Below, in pieces: positions 21,728 through 32,212 of a DNA stretch of 61,238 bases (position 1 is the first letter of the stretch; each line of letters starts with the position of its first letter). A program made the translations under genes and the position numbers. The stretch comes from Corynebacterium sp. Marseille-P4321 (GTDB taxonomy: Bacteria; Actinomycetota; Actinomycetes; Mycobacteriales; Mycobacteriaceae): the NCBI RefSeq assembly GCF_903645305.1, contig NZ_CAHJXO010000004.1, positions 1 to 61,238 on the forward strand. The letters run 5' to 3'. The notes below the pieces were generated by a model. That model saw only the letters and a list, made by a program, of their open reading frames with translations. It was not told the origin of the DNA and did no database searches.

Positions 21728-23272
21728 CTACGCGGCCTCTTCAACGCGGGCCATGATGTCGGCGCAAAGTCGTTTCGCGATGTCCCACTCAACGAACGAG
21801 GAGGGTTTGAAGGACTTCTCGTGGAACGGGTTCGGCTCCGGGTTGTACTCCTCCGGGTCGGGGAACGGCGGCTCCTCCAAGTCCGGTTCCGGGGGCAGCG
21901 GTTCCTGGTAAAGCATTTCGGGGCGGAACTCGAAGACCATGTTGTATTCGTTCTCGAGCTCGCGGATCCGGGTTTCCGCGCGTGCGAGGTCCTGGTCCGT
22001 CTCGAATTCGTCGAGAATCGCGTGCCCTTTCGCGTTGAATTCCGCCGCGCGGTCACGGTTCGCGCACACGTTGGCCAGGCTGGAGCGCCACCGCGGGGTG
22101 GTGGGCGTGATTTGGTCGTAAAGCAGGCCGGTCGGCTCGACGATCAGGTACGTGCCGTCGCCGAAACACCAGACAATGTCGCCCGTGTGCGGGTCGGGGA
22201 AGTAAAACGCAAGCCGATCGGTCTTCCGGTTGTGGTGGTGCTGGCAGAGCGGGAAGAGGTTGTCCGCGGTTGTCGGCCCGCCATCCTCGTAAGGAATGCG
22301 GTGGTCGAGCTGGCAGTGCTCGGACGGCATCTGGCAGCCGGGGTAAATGCAGGTGCGATGCTTTGCGACGACTGCCGCCCTCATCTGCTCACTCGGCACA
22401 TACCCCGCCAGCGTCTGCTCGGCTGCTTCGTCCAAGTCCACAATCTTGGTTGGTGTGCCTGCGAGCCAGCGCTCGATCTCGGCGGTGGTTTCCGGGTCGG
22501 TCCAGCCGTGGCCGGGGATGTACACCGCGTCACCCTCCACGCGGTCTTTCGGGGCGTAAATGTGCATAGTCACGTTCCCGGGGGCTGCGATCTCGCCGAT
22601 GAGCAGCTTCACCGCCGCATCCGCCATAGTGATGCCGTGCTCGCGCGCGGCGCTGCGCAGCGACTCGCGCACGAGTTTGGAGGTGGCCGCGTTGGTGCTC
22701 AGGTCGATCTGGGAGCGCAACACACCGTCGGCGTGAAACTCGTTGAACGCGAGGACGTTACCGGCCGGCGTGCTGCGCTTCTCCTTTTTCTTCTTGTCGT
22801 ACGCCCGCGACGGGTCGATCTTCTTGATCAGCTCACGGATCCGCTTCGTCACCGTGTTCTGCTTCGGCAGCGCCTGGTTGTTGCGCTTTGGGGTGAAGAT
22901 ATCCACCAGCAAGTCGTCGAAGAGATCGTAGACGTCCTGTTCGGCGTCGGGGCCGAGCTCGGCTAGCTCCACGTCGATAGCAACCAAATGCTCCATATTC
23001 AGCAAGCGAGTGTGGCGCTGCAGGCTGCGCAGGCGGGGCAACCGCTGCAGGCGGGTGAACGCGAGAAGCGCTTTGCGCACGAACGATACTGGCCAGCCCG
23101 TCGCAAACTGCATGCGATCAACCACCATGTCGAAGTCTTCCTCGTCGACCCCGGGTTCGGCATACGGCCAGAACATTTCCCAGTACGCATCGCGGACCGC
23201 TTGTGCCGCGGCGCTTTCCCCATCGGACTCGAGCTGCGTGCGGAAGCTCTTCTCCTGTAGTGCTGTGGCCAT
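21728..23272 (-). CDS. DUF222 domain HNH endonuclease
   Basis: The 514-residue protein has the helical DUF222-like N-terminal part and a C-terminal HNH nuclease (about 315-365: CIYPGCQ, LDHRIPYEDGG, NLFPLCQHHHNRKTD) with zinc-binding cysteines. Such proteins are abundant and variable in actinobacteria, and their role is unknown. The second ATG (23272) is preferred over 23284 because GGAGGGG sits just before it. A KKKKEK stretch near 190 may bind nucleic acid. The upstream region is AT-rich, unlike its surroundings. Confidence 0.85.
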   Translation of the reverse strand: MATALQEKSFRTQLESDGESAAAQAVRDAYWEMFWPYAEPGVDEEDFDMVVDRMQFATGWPVSFVRKALLAFTRLQRLPRLRSLQRHTRLLNMEHLVAIDVELAELGPDAEQDVYDLFDDLLVDIFTPKRNNQALPKQNTVTKRIRELIKKIDPSRAYDKKKKEKRSTPAGNVLAFNEFHADGVLRSQIDLSTNAATSKLVRESLRSAAREHGITMADAAVKLLIGEIAAPGNVTMHIYAPKDRVEGDAVYIPGHGWTDPETTAEIERWLAGTPTKIVDLDEAAEQTLAGYVPSEQMRAAVVAKHRTCIYPGCQMPSEHCQLDHRIPYEDGGPTTADNLFPLCQHHHNRKTDRLAFYFPDPHTGDIVWCFGDGTYLIVEPTGLLYDQITPTTPRWRSSLANVCANRDRAAEFNAKGHAILDEFETDQDLARAETRIRELENEYNMVFEFRPEMLYQEPLPPEPDLEEPPFPDPEEYNPEPNPFHEKSFKPSSFVEWDIAKRLCADIMARVEEAA

Positions 23273-23305
23273 GAACCCCTCCATGTGTTGAATGTGCCAC
23301 CGATA

Positions 23306-23478
23306 TTAGTCGAACACGTTTTTGTTTGTCAAGAGTTTTATTAGGTTTATTGGTACTTTTTTAGTTCGTGTGTTCGTGGCCAAACGGGCTGAGCCATTCC
23401 GTCTGCGCGCACTATACAAAACGACCCAGACATAAAAACGCGTGTGTTCGAACGATGTTCGAACGCGCTGGAAACGCC
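23306..23478. promoter_or_regulatory. AT-rich divergent control region with TTCGAAC palindromes
   Basis: The gap between the HNH gene and the Nudix gene is AT-rich. It holds GTTCGAAC twice in close succession (about 23445-23471) and related TCGAACACG and GTTCGTGTGTTCG words nearby. The arrangement resembles a LexA box, but the arms are three bases apart instead of four. It is a candidate operator for one or both divergent genes. Confidence 0.4.
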
Positions 23479-23514
23479 GGGATAAGTACCACATCGCCTG
23501 CCGCGGCGGATAGC

Positions 23515-24483
23515 ATGAAACGAATGAGTGAGAACACGCGGCCTGTTCCGGGCCCCTCCGCAGCCCGGGATGATTCCCAGGGCGGGTCCGGCGGGGGCGG
23601 GCAGCGTTCGCGCAAAGGCGGCCAAGGCAGGAAACGACGCCGGCGCCGCGGGTCGGGCCAGGGCGGCAACAACCGAGCCCACAACGGCCAGAGCCAGAAC
23701 CAGAACCAGAGCCAGCACCAGAGCCAGCACCAGAGCCAGCACCAGAGCCAAAGTCAGGGCCACAACCAGAACGGCCAGAGCCAAGACCAGAACCAAAGCC
23801 AAAACAAGAACAAAGACAACAACCAGGGCCAAAACAAGAACAGCAAGAACAACAAGCACAGGAACAACCGAAACAAGAACAGGAACCGCAACCGGAATAA
23901 CAACCGGAACCGGAACCGCTCGAACAACCGCAATAACCAGCGACGCCGGCCGCAGTACGAGCGGGAGCACGACTCGAACATCCCGACCCGCGACGAGACT
24001 TCCGCCGGCGGCCTAGTGGTCTCTGGCATGGCGGAGGCCGTGGGCAAGGACGGCAAGGTGGATATGAGCCGCATTTACGTGGCGCTCATTGGCCGTCTGG
24101 ACCGGCGGGGCCGTTTGCTGTGGTCGATGCCGAAGGGTCACGTGGAGGACGGCGAGCACCAGTGGGTCACGGCCGAGCGTGAGGTGTGGGAGGAAACCGG
24201 CATCACGGGCGAGGCGTTCGACACGCTCGGGGTGATCGATTACTGGTTTGTCTCTGACGGGGTGCGCATTCATAAGACGGTGCACCACAACCTGCTGCGC
24301 TACGTCGACGGCGTGTTCAACGACGAAGACCCGGAGGTCACAGAAGTGACCTGGGTGCCCATGAGCGAGCTGATGGAGCACCTCGCGTACGCCGACGAGC
24401 GCAAGCTTGCCCGCATCGCCTGCGACCGCATGCCCGATCTGGCCAGGAAGGAAGCTGACGCCGGAAGGGCCACCCCGCGATGA
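23515..24483 (+). CDS. Nudix hydrolase with long Q/N/R-rich N-terminal region
   Basis: A 322-residue protein. Residues about 15-35 are Gly/Arg-rich. About 45-145 form a low-complexity tract of Gln, Asn, Ser, Lys and Arg (repeating SQHQ and NRNR units) that should be disordered and basic. The Nudix domain follows (about 160-305), with the box [20 protein letters not shown] continuing TGI. It corresponds in position to the mutT4-like gene next to murJ in mycobacteria. A nucleotide or RNA-cap substrate is likely, and the tail could bind RNA. The ATG at 24480 of the next gene overlaps its stop. Starts at 23515 or 23524 are possible. Confidence 0.85.
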   Translation: MKRMSENTRPVPGPSAARDDSQGGSGGGGQRSRKGGQGRKRRRRRGSGQGGNNRAHNGQSQNQNQSQHQSQHQSQHQSQSQGHNQNGQSQDQNQSQNKNKDNNQGQNKNSKNNKHRNNRNKNRNRNRNNNRNRNRSNNRNNQRRRPQYEREHDSNIPTRDETSAGGLVVSGMAEAVGKDGKVDMSRIYVALIGRLDRRGRLLWSMPKGHVEDGEHQWVTAEREVWEETGITGEAFDTLGVIDYWFVSDGVRIHKTVHHNLLRYVDGVFNDEDPEVTEVTWVPMSELMEHLAYADERKLARIACDRMPDLARKEADAGRATPR

Positions 24484-26936
24484 GCCGCGCGATCGGGATC
24501 GCCGCCTCCGCGTTGCTCCTGGCCGCGCCGGCTGTGCCCGTCAGCCCCGACAACCCTGAGGTGGCGGAGGAATGGGTCAACCCCGCGGTGCGTCCCGGCG
24601 AGCAGGAGGTTGCGAAGGTCGAGCTGGTTGAGGCGCCCCGGGCGATCTCGGCGCACGACCCGTTGCGCATCAAGTTGCGGGTGACCAACCTTTCGGATGA
24701 CACGCTGTCCGGTCTCGCGGTCATCCCTCGTCGCGCGCCCGCTGTGGGCTCGGTTGGCGAGCAGCGCGTCGCCGCGGTGGCGGGCATTGGGGAGTATCAG
24801 GTGATGGGGGAGGGGGTGAGCGTCGATAAGCAATTGCCCCCTGGCGAGTCCACCGAGCTTGAGCTGCAGTTTGGCGCGGGCGAGCTCGCGGTGGGCATCG
24901 GCACGTACCCGATGGGCATGCAGCTTATCGACGCCTCCGGTGCGACCCTCGACACCGATCGCTTCCACCTTTCCGTCCGCGGCACGCGCGACAACATCCG
25001 GCCAGCCGACCTGACTGCGCTGTACCCCGTGGCCGCGCCCGTTGACATCGTCCCCGGCGAGACTGGCGAGGCGCCCGAGGACCCGCCACTGGTGCTGAAA
25101 TCCGAGCAACTGGCCGGCGAACTCGCCCCCGACGGGCGGCTGAGCAAGCTCGTTGACACCTACATCGAGGCCGCGCGCGAACCCGCCGTCGGCTACGCCA
25201 CCTGCATGGCGCTCGACCCGGCGCTGGTGGACACCGTGGAGCGCATGACGCGCGGCTACACCGTGGCCGATGAGCGCGCCGCCGTGGTGGAGGAGCCGAA
25301 GCGGCTGCGCGACTCGTGGGGCTCGGAAAACGTCACCCGCGGGGTGGCGGGCACGGGCGCGGAAGACGCCAAAGCGTGGCTGGACAAGGTGCGCCAGATC
25401 TCCGCCACGGGCTGCACGATCGCGCTGCCGTGGGCGAACGCGGACCTCGGCGCCGTGGCCCGCACCGGCGACACCTGGCTCATGCGCGAGGCCGTGGAGC
25501 GCGGCCCCTTCGTCCTGCAGCGCGTCCTGGGGGCCACAGGAACCTTGAACGCCGTGGTGCCGGGCACCGGATACGTGGAGGACGGCACGGCGACGTCGCT
25601 GGGCTGGGCCGACCACTCCCGCTCCACAGTGGGTGAGCAGGGCATGCAGGCTGCCTGGGAACGCTCCCCGGTTGAGCAGGCGCCGGCAGGCGCGGACCAG
25701 AGTGCGCTGGAGCGCTCCGTGTTCACCGAGACCTCCGCAGCACCCGCTCCCGCGGAGCCGGTGCGCGTACTCGCCGCGCCTGTGGACGGCTTCGGCTGGA
25801 TCGCGCCCGGAGTGATGGCGGTGGGCTACCAAGACTCGCTGGCGTCCGTGCTGGCGGCCACGGGGGAGCACCCGGAGACCATCGGCACCTCGAACCCGAC
25901 GCTGCGCTTCGACTACACGCAGGATTCCAAAGCGGCGCGCGATATCTCCGCCGCTTCCGCGGTGCGCCTCGCGGTGCAGTCGCAGTGGGTGTCGGAGGAC
26001 CAGGAAGAGACAGCGGAGAACGAGCAGGACCCGATCCTCGTGGTCCCGCCCGCCACCTGGGACGCGGACACCGCCGCCGCCGTACTGGGCACGGTTGCGG
26101 AGCTGGTCACTGGCGGCGCCGCCCGCGCGATGTCCCTCGGCGAGTACCTCACCCCGAAAGGCCCGGTTGCGCGCGCGAGCGCCTCCACGCCCTACCCGGA
26201 CCCGGCGGCGTACACGGACGCGGAGTTGCTGCAGGTTACGCAACAGGCGGCGTTCACCAACGACATCGCGGCGCTCATGGTGCCCGACCCCGCCATCGCG
26301 CTGACCCGCTACGGCTTCACACTGCCGCTGCGCCGCGATCTGCTCACCGCACTGTCGGTGGGTAATCGCAGGGCATTATCGCTTTACGACGCCTCCGTGG
26401 CCACCACCAGCGACCGTCTCGCCGGCTCCCGCGACACACTCAACGAGCTGCGCGCCGCCGTGACACTCATCCCGCCGGGCAACGTGTACACGCGAACGTC
26501 GCCATCAAGCCCCCTGCTCATCGTCGCCCAGAACGGCCTACCGTTGCCTGTGGAGGCGGCGATTCGCTACACCGGCACCGACGGCGCCCGCCTGCACCTG
26601 CCGGGCACGCTGAAGATCCCGGCGCGCGGATCCGTGACCGTCCAAATGACGGCCGACCTCCCCGAGGAAGGCCGCGGCACCGACCTGGAACTCTTCCTCG
26701 CCGGTGGCAACGGCCAGCCGATCTCGCAGCCGGTGGGCATCACGGTTCGCACCTCCGCGCTCGCCGTCAACGGGTGGGTGCTCGCTGGCGGACTCGGCGC
26801 CGCCGGGCTGCTGTTCTTCCTGCTCGTGGGCCTGAGCCGCCGCCGGCGCGCCGGGCCACGCTCCACCGACCCGCCGATCAGGCCTGCCCGCACCAGCCAT
26901 ACAGCAACCCACCAACGTGAACGGAGCACCACGTGA
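24480..26936 (+). CDS. DUF6049 family membrane-anchored protein
   Basis: The 818-residue envelope protein has an N-terminal signal segment, a long extracytoplasmic region with beta-rich domains (NLSDDT and [10 protein letters not shown] look like Ig-like folds), one transmembrane helix near 775-795 ([18 protein letters not shown]) and a basic cytoplasmic tail. It corresponds to Rv3909 of Mycobacterium, always next to MurJ, but its function is unknown. It overlaps both neighbours by 4 bases. Two GTCGATAAGC decamers in opposite orientation lie 101 bases apart near its start. Confidence 0.8.
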   Translation: MSRAIGIAASALLLAAPAVPVSPDNPEVAEEWVNPAVRPGEQEVAKVELVEAPRAISAHDPLRIKLRVTNLSDDTLSGLAVIPRRAPAVGSVGEQRVAAVAGIGEYQVMGEGVSVDKQLPPGESTELELQFGAGELAVGIGTYPMGMQLIDASGATLDTDRFHLSVRGTRDNIRPADLTALYPVAAPVDIVPGETGEAPEDPPLVLKSEQLAGELAPDGRLSKLVDTYIEAAREPAVGYATCMALDPALVDTVERMTRGYTVADERAAVVEEPKRLRDSWGSENVTRGVAGTGAEDAKAWLDKVRQISATGCTIALPWANADLGAVARTGDTWLMREAVERGPFVLQRVLGATGTLNAVVPGTGYVEDGTATSLGWADHSRSTVGEQGMQAAWERSPVEQAPAGADQSALERSVFTETSAAPAPAEPVRVLAAPVDGFGWIAPGVMAVGYQDSLASVLAATGEHPETIGTSNPTLRFDYTQDSKAARDISAASAVRLAVQSQWVSEDQEETAENEQDPILVVPPATWDADTAAAVLGTVAELVTGGAARAMSLGEYLTPKGPVARASASTPYPDPAAYTDAELLQVTQQAAFTNDIAALMVPDPAIALTRYGFTLPLRRDLLTALSVGNRRALSLYDASVATTSDRLAGSRDTLNELRAAVTLIPPGNVYTRTSPSSPLLIVAQNGLPLPVEAAIRYTGTDGARLHLPGTLKIPARGSVTVQMTADLPEEGRGTDLELFLAGGNGQPISQPVGITVRTSALAVNGWVLAGGLGAAGLLFFLLVGLSRRRRAGPRSTDPPIRPARTSHTATHQRERSTT

Positions 26937-29900
26937 CAGAGCCGAACCTCAGGCGCCGCATCGTCGCCCCGGCCCCGCCCGCGCCGGTTCCGGAAAAACG
27001 CGAATCGAAGCCGGAGCCGCAGGATTCCGCAACCCCGGACAAGTCGCTGCTCACCACCAGCCCCAAGGGTGAAACCATCGCGGTAACCGCGCCCGTTTCC
27101 GACGGCACTGGGGGCACTGGGGGCTCGGGGGGCACAGAGGTGGTTCGCGCGACCGGCTCCATGGCGTTGGCCACGCTGATTTCGCGCATCACCGGGTTCA
27201 TCCGCACCGTGCTCATCGGCGCGGCGCTCGGCGAGGTGGTGGCGTCCGCGTTCAACACCGCGAACACTCTGCCGAACCTGATCACGGAGATCGTCCTGGG
27301 CTCGGTGCTCACCGCGCTTGTGGTACCCGTGCTCGTGCGCGCGGAGAAGGAAGACCCGGACCGGGGTGCGGCGTTCATCCGCCGCCTGTTCACGCTCACG
27401 CTGACGCTGATGACGGTGGTCACCGTCGTCGCCGTGCTCGCAGCGCCGTGGCTGGCGGAGATGATGATCGACGAGGACTCGAAGGTCAACCTCGTCCAAA
27501 CCACGTCGTTTGCCTACCTGCTTCTGCCGCAGATCTTCTTCTACGGCATGTTCTCGCTGTTCATGGCAATCCTGAACACGAAGGAACACTTCCGGCCCGG
27601 CGCGTGGGCTCCGGTGGCGAACAACCTGGTTTCCATCGCGGTGCTCATTGCGTACATGGCGTTGCCGGGGGCGTTGAACCCGGCGGCGCCGACGTCGATA
27701 AGCAATCCGCATGTGCTGCTCCTCGGCGTGGGCACCACCATGGGTGTGGTGGTGCAATGCCTCATCATGCTCCCCGCGCTGAGGAAGCTGGGCATCGACC
27801 TGAAGCCGCTGTGGGGCATCGACGAGCGGCTGAAGCAGTTCGGCGGGATGGCGGTGGCGATCATCACGTACGTGGCGATCAGCCAGCTCGGCTACATCGT
27901 GACCACCCGCATCGCGGCGAACGCGGACGCGGCCGCGCCCATCATCTACCAGCAGCACTGGATGCTGCTGCAAATGCCGTACGGCATCATCGGCGTCACC
28001 CTGCTCACCGCGATCATGCCGCGACTGAGCCGCAACGCAGCCGACGGCGACGACGAAGCCGTGGTCCACGACCTCACCATGGGCACGAAGCTGACGTTCA
28101 TCGCCCTGATTCCCATCATCATCTTCATGGTGGCGATCGGCCCCGACATCGGCCACGCCCTGTTCGCCTACGGCTCCTTCTCCGACGAAGCCGCGCGCAC
28201 CCTGGGCCTGACCGTCTCCGCCGCCGCCTTCACGCTCATCCCGTACGCGCTGGTCATGCTGCACCTGCGCGTGTTCTACGCCCGCGAGGAGGCGTGGACG
28301 CCGACGTTCATCATCGCCGGCATCACCGTGACGAAGGTGGTGCTCTCCGCGCTCGCACCCACAATCGCGCAGGAACCGCAGCACGTCGTGGTGCTGCTGG
28401 GCGCGGCCAACGGCTTCGGTTTCGTGGCCGGCGCGCTCATCGGCGCGTTCCTGCTGCGCCGCAAGCTGGGCACCCTGCAGGCCCGCTCGGTGCTGCACAC
28501 CTCCGTGTGGGCCGCCGTGGCCGCGCTCGTGGGCGTCGCGGTAGTGCTCGTCGTGCGCTGGCTGGTGCCGGCGCCCACGAGCGCGCTCGGTTCCTTGCTG
28601 ATGGTCGCGCTGCTCGGCGTGGTGTTCCTCGCCGTGACCGGCCTGGTGCTTTCGCGCTCGAAGCTGCCCGAGGTGCAGAACCTCGGCGCGGCCCTGCAGC
28701 GCATCCCGGGCATGGGCCGCTTCATCAAGGCGGACGAGGACAAGGCGCTCGAGGTGGGCGAGGTGGACCCGCGCGACGTCTCCGCCCAGTTCCTCGGCGC
28801 CGACACGTTCAACGCCTCCCCGGTACCGCCGCCCATGTCGGCCGGTGTGGTGCGCGGGCCGCGTCTCGTGCCCGGCGCGAGCGTGTCCGACGGCCGCTTC
28901 CGCCTCATCCGCGAGCACGGCGCCACCTCCGGCGCGCGCTTCTGGCAGGCCCGCGAGGTGGCCACCGGGCGCCAGGTTGCGCTCACCTTCGTGGACACCA
29001 ACGGCGCCGCCCCGATGGCGCCGGCCACCCCGCGCGAGGCCGCCATCCAGGCCGCGGGCGTGGCGCGCCGCACGAAGAAGCTGGCCCGGATGCAGCTGCC
29101 CGCGGTGGCGGACAACGTGGAGGTGCTGTCGTACCGCTCCGGCGCGCTCGTGGTGGCGGACTGGGTCGAGGGTTCCTCCGTGCAGGCGGTGACGGGTTCG
29201 GAGCAGACGTTGCACACGGAAGCCGTCGCAAATGCGCTCGCGCCCCTCGCCGAAGCACTGGCTGCCGCGCACGAGGCGGGCACCCCGCTCGGGCTGGATA
29301 ACCGTCAGCGCCTGCGCATCGACCGCGAGGGCTACGTGCGCCTCGCGTTCCCGGCGGTGCTGCAGGACGCCTCGCTGCAGCTGGACGCGGAGTCCTTCGC
29401 GGGCGGCCTGAAGCAGTTCACCAGCAACGTCAGCTCGGACGCGCTGGCGGAGCTCACCGCCACCGTCGCCGAGCGCACCGAGGCCGGCGAGATGACCCCG
29501 CAAGATTACCGCGACGTGGAGGCCCGCCTGCGCGAGGTGGCCAACCTGCCTGAACACGTGGAGCCCATCGAGCCGGTTGTGGACGAGCCGGAGGAGGAAC
29601 CCCAGGCCATCCGCGGCGGTTTCGGCGCGCGCCGCTACGGCCCGGTAACTATCGGCCTGCTCACCGCGGTGGCGGTGGCGGCGATGGTCGGCGTCGGCGT
29701 GCTGACTACCTACCTCGTGGACTTCGTCTCGGGCGACGACCCTGCGCCCACCGAGCCCCAGGCCACCACCACCGAAGCCCCGCGCCCCGCGGTGATCATC
29801 GGCCCGCTGCGCGGCGGCGAGGCGGTGGACGGCGACCGCTCCACCACCTGGGAAGCGCCGCGCCCCGCGCGCCTCGTGCTTGAGCCCGAGGATGGGTCCA

Positions 29901-30172
29901 GGTTCACGGTGGAGCAATTGCTTATCGACGCCCCCTCGGACACCGGCACCTACCAGCTCTACGGGATCCCCGCGGATTACGAGGGCCCGCTGGAGCCGGC
30001 CCATCTGCCACTGCTCGCCGAGGGCAAGTTCAACACCCGGCAGGTCTCCGCGGACATTCCGGCCCGCAGACTGCTCCGCGGCGCCGTCCTCGAGCTGCCG
30101 GCCGGGGCGGAGGAGCCGGAGGACGTCACCATCGCCGAAGTTTCTCTGGTGGGGCACACTCGCGAACGCTAA
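26933..30172 (+). CDS. murJ: Lipid II flippase MurJ fused to a pseudokinase domain
   Basis: The 1079-residue protein has a disordered N-terminus (1-75), a MurJ/MviN core of about 14 helices (75-590), a kinase-like domain (about 645-890), a single helix (about 905-930) and a C-terminal extracellular beta domain. This matches mycobacterial MviN, whose pseudokinase part is phosphorylated by PknB and recruits FhaA. Here too the kinase motifs are degenerate, so no catalysis is expected. It should flip lipid II for peptidoglycan synthesis. The GTG start overlaps the previous stop. Confidence 0.92.
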   Translation: MTEPNLRRRIVAPAPPAPVPEKRESKPEPQDSATPDKSLLTTSPKGETIAVTAPVSDGTGGTGGSGGTEVVRATGSMALATLISRITGFIRTVLIGAALGEVVASAFNTANTLPNLITEIVLGSVLTALVVPVLVRAEKEDPDRGAAFIRRLFTLTLTLMTVVTVVAVLAAPWLAEMMIDEDSKVNLVQTTSFAYLLLPQIFFYGMFSLFMAILNTKEHFRPGAWAPVANNLVSIAVLIAYMALPGALNPAAPTSISNPHVLLLGVGTTMGVVVQCLIMLPALRKLGIDLKPLWGIDERLKQFGGMAVAIITYVAISQLGYIVTTRIAANADAAAPIIYQQHWMLLQMPYGIIGVTLLTAIMPRLSRNAADGDDEAVVHDLTMGTKLTFIALIPIIIFMVAIGPDIGHALFAYGSFSDEAARTLGLTVSAAAFTLIPYALVMLHLRVFYAREEAWTPTFIIAGITVTKVVLSALAPTIAQEPQHVVVLLGAANGFGFVAGALIGAFLLRRKLGTLQARSVLHTSVWAAVAALVGVAVVLVVRWLVPAPTSALGSLLMVALLGVVFLAVTGLVLSRSKLPEVQNLGAALQRIPGMGRFIKADEDKALEVGEVDPRDVSAQFLGADTFNASPVPPPMSAGVVRGPRLVPGASVSDGRFRLIREHGATSGARFWQAREVATGRQVALTFVDTNGAAPMAPATPREAAIQAAGVARRTKKLARMQLPAVADNVEVLSYRSGALVVADWVEGSSVQAVTGSEQTLHTEAVANALAPLAEALAAAHEAGTPLGLDNRQRLRIDREGYVRLAFPAVLQDASLQLDAESFAGGLKQFTSNVSSDALAELTATVAERTEAGEMTPQDYRDVEARLREVANLPEHVEPIEPVVDEPEEEPQAIRGGFGARRYGPVTIGLLTAVAVAAMVGVGVLTTYLVDFVSGDDPAPTEPQATTTEAPRPAVIIGPLRGGEAVDGDRSTTWEAPRPARLVLEPEDGSRFTVEQLLIDAPSDTGTYQLYGIPADYEGPLEPAHLPLLAEGKFNTRQVSADIPARRLLRGAVLELPAGAEEPEDVTIAEVSLVGHTRER

Positions 30173-30202
30173 GCAAGGAGAATTTGTCCATTAAAGTGCG
30201 CA

Positions 30203-30231
30203 CGCCCGGTCTTCCCTTTGGGGGCCGGGCG
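30203..30231. terminator. Hairpin between murJ and sigM
   Basis: CGCCCGG (30203-30209) pairs with CCGGGCG (30225-30231) over a 15-base loop. There is no T-tract, so it is a weak terminator or a leader structure for sigM. Confidence 0.4.
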
Positions 30232-30280
30232 TTGCACACTGGTGCGCAACAACGTTTGGGGCCTTTCGGGGGGAGACACC

Positions 30281-30853
30281 ATGCAGCACCGCACCGACCG
30301 CCAGCTGGTGGCGGACTACCTTGCCGGCGACGGCCGCGCGTTCACGCAGATAGTAAAGCGCCACTGGCAGCGCCTGTACTTCGTGGCCCGCAACTACGCC
30401 CGCGACGAACACGACGCCCAAGACATCGTGCAGGACGCCTTCTTCAAAGCCGCGCGCAACATGCACACCTACCGGGGTGATGCGAAGCTGTCCACGTGGC
30501 TGCACCGCATGTGCATCAATGCGGCGATCGACCACCAGCGCCGCGTGGTGCGCGCCTGCCCGCCGGTGAGCTTGGACGATGACGAGACGGTGACCGCGGA
30601 CGCGAACAAGTACCTCTCCTACAACCCGCTGGAGAACGCGGAGCGCGTCATCGCGATGCGCCAGGCCCTCGCGGTGTTGCCGACGGCGCAACGCAAGGCG
30701 CTTTGGCTTATCGACGTCGCAGGGATGACCGTCGAGCACGCCGCCGACGAGCTTGGCGTGAAACCCGGCACGGTGAAGTCGCGGCGCTACAGGGCACGAG
30801 AGGCGGTGGCGGCCGCGATTGGGGAACGGGCGGCGGTAGACTCACGTCCATGA
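30281..30853 (+). CDS. sigM: ECF sigma factor (SigM-like)
   Basis: The 190-residue protein has sigma region 2 (about 25-90: [30 protein letters not shown]) and region 4 (about 130-180: [23 protein letters not shown]). In corynebacteria SigM drives disulfide-stress genes including trxB and trxC, the next two genes here. The ATG at 30281 follows GGGGGAG. In mycobacteria an anti-sigma gene lies between sigM and trxB; here sigM overlaps trxB directly, so that gene is absent. Confidence 0.88.
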   Translation: MQHRTDRQLVADYLAGDGRAFTQIVKRHWQRLYFVARNYARDEHDAQDIVQDAFFKAARNMHTYRGDAKLSTWLHRMCINAAIDHQRRVVRACPPVSLDDDETVTADANKYLSYNPLENAERVIAMRQALAVLPTAQRKALWLIDVAGMTVEHAADELGVKPGTVKSRRYRAREAVAAAIGERAAVDSRP

Positions 30854-31839
30854 CAAACCCCGGCCTTATTACTCTGAACACCCAGCCCGAGGCATCCGCG
30901 CAGTCCACGGGCAGCGACGAAGTGCACGACCTGATCATCATCGGCTCCGGCCCGGCCGGTTACACCGCCGCTCTTTACGCCGCCCGCGCCGAGCTAAAGC
31001 CCCTGGTGTTTGAGGGCTACGAGTACGGCGGCGAGCTGATGAACACCACCGAGGTGGAGAACTTCCCCGGCTTCGAGGACGGGATCATGGGCCCGGAGTT
31101 GATGATGAACATGCGCGCCCAGGCCGAGAAGTTCGGCGCCGACCTGCGCTCCGAGCTAGTGGATTCGGTTGATTTCTCCGGCGAGGTGAAGAAGGTCGTG
31201 GTGGACGACGAGGAGTTTCAGGCCCGCGCTGTCATCCTGGCCACGGGTGCCGCGCACCGCCACCTGGGCATCCCGGGTGAGGCGGAGCTCACCGGACGCG
31301 GCGTGTCCACCTGCGCAACCTGCGACGGTTTCTTCTTCAAAGACCAGCACATCGCGGTGGTGGGCGGCGGCGACTCCGCGATGGAGGAGGCGACGTTTTT
31401 GACGAAGTTCGGCTCCAAAGTCTCGCTGATTCACCGCTCGGAGAACTTCCGCGCCTCCAAGATCATGCTGGCGCGCGCCCAGGAGAACGAGAAGATTGAG
31501 TTTGTCACCAACACCATCGTTGAATCGGTGTTGGAGCAGGACGGCAAGGTCGGCGGGCTGAACGTGCTCAACGTGGATACTGGCGAGAAGTCCGTGCTCG
31601 ACGCCACCGCGATGTTCGTGGCAATCGGGCACGACCCGCGTTCGGGCTTCCTGGAAGACCAGGTGGCCACTGACGAGGGTGGCTACGTGCTGGTGCGGGA
31701 GCCGTCGACAGCAACCAGCGTGGCGGGCGTGTTCGCGTGCGGCGACTTGGTGGACAAGACGTACCGTCAGGCGATCTCGGCGGCGGGCTCGGGTTGCCGC
31801 GCGGCGCTGGACGCACAGCACTATCTCGAAGCGCTGTAG
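30850..31839 (+). CDS. trxB: Thioredoxin reductase
   Basis: The 329-residue flavoprotein reduces thioredoxin with NADPH. It has the FAD motif [14 protein letters not shown] near 32-45, the redox CATC and the NADPH motif [18 protein letters not shown] ends the FAD site. A TGA/ATG overlap with sigM indicates coupling. trxA follows after 10 bases. Confidence 0.96.
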   Translation: MTNPGLITLNTQPEASAQSTGSDEVHDLIIIGSGPAGYTAALYAARAELKPLVFEGYEYGGELMNTTEVENFPGFEDGIMGPELMMNMRAQAEKFGADLRSELVDSVDFSGEVKKVVVDDEEFQARAVILATGAAHRHLGIPGEAELTGRGVSTCATCDGFFFKDQHIAVVGGGDSAMEEATFLTKFGSKVSLIHRSENFRASKIMLARAQENEKIEFVTNTIVESVLEQDGKVGGLNVLNVDTGEKSVLDATAMFVAIGHDPRSGFLEDQVATDEGGYVLVREPSTATSVAGVFACGDLVDKTYRQAISAAGSGCRAALDAQHYLEAL

Positions 31840-31849
31840 AATAGCGCCC

Positions 31850-32173
31850 ATGAATGCACCTGTAGACGTCACCCAGGCCACCTTTAAATCCGAGGTCGTC
31901 GAGTCGGACATTCCGGTCCTCGTCGACTTTTGGGCTGAATGGTGCGGCCCCTGCAAGAAGCTCGGCCCCGTGCTGGACGAGATTGCGGCGGAGTACGACG
32001 GCAAGGTGAAGGTGGCCAAGGTCAACGTGGACAACGAGCGCACGCTCGGCGCGATGTTCCAGGTCATGTCCATCCCCACGGTGCTGCTGTTCAACGGCGG
32101 CGAGAAGGTCGACGAGTTTGTTGGTCTGCGCCCGAAGGGTGAGATCGTGCGCAAGATCGAGTCGCAGCTCTAA
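31850..32173 (+). CDS. trxA: Thioredoxin
   Basis: The 107-residue protein has the active site WCGPC (Cys32 and Cys35) and the cis-proline SIPT. It receives electrons from the TrxB encoded just upstream. The sigM-trxB-trxA order is a compact redox-stress unit. Confidence 0.96.
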   Translation: MNAPVDVTQATFKSEVVESDIPVLVDFWAEWCGPCKKLGPVLDEIAAEYDGKVKVAKVNVDNERTLGAMFQVMSIPTVLLFNGGEKVDEFVGLRPKGEIVRKIESQL

Positions 32174-32212
32174 AGCTTTTCCCTACTCCCGAAAACACGT
32201 GAAAGGATCCCT

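Noticed and set aside
23440..23475. Canonical LexA box
   Set aside because: The spacing between arms is three bases rather than four, so it was kept only as a possible operator.
23690..23940. CRISPR-like or tandem-repeat array in the Nudix gene
   Set aside because: The repeats are short, irregular, in frame and encode a low-complexity Q/N/R tract; no spacers are present.
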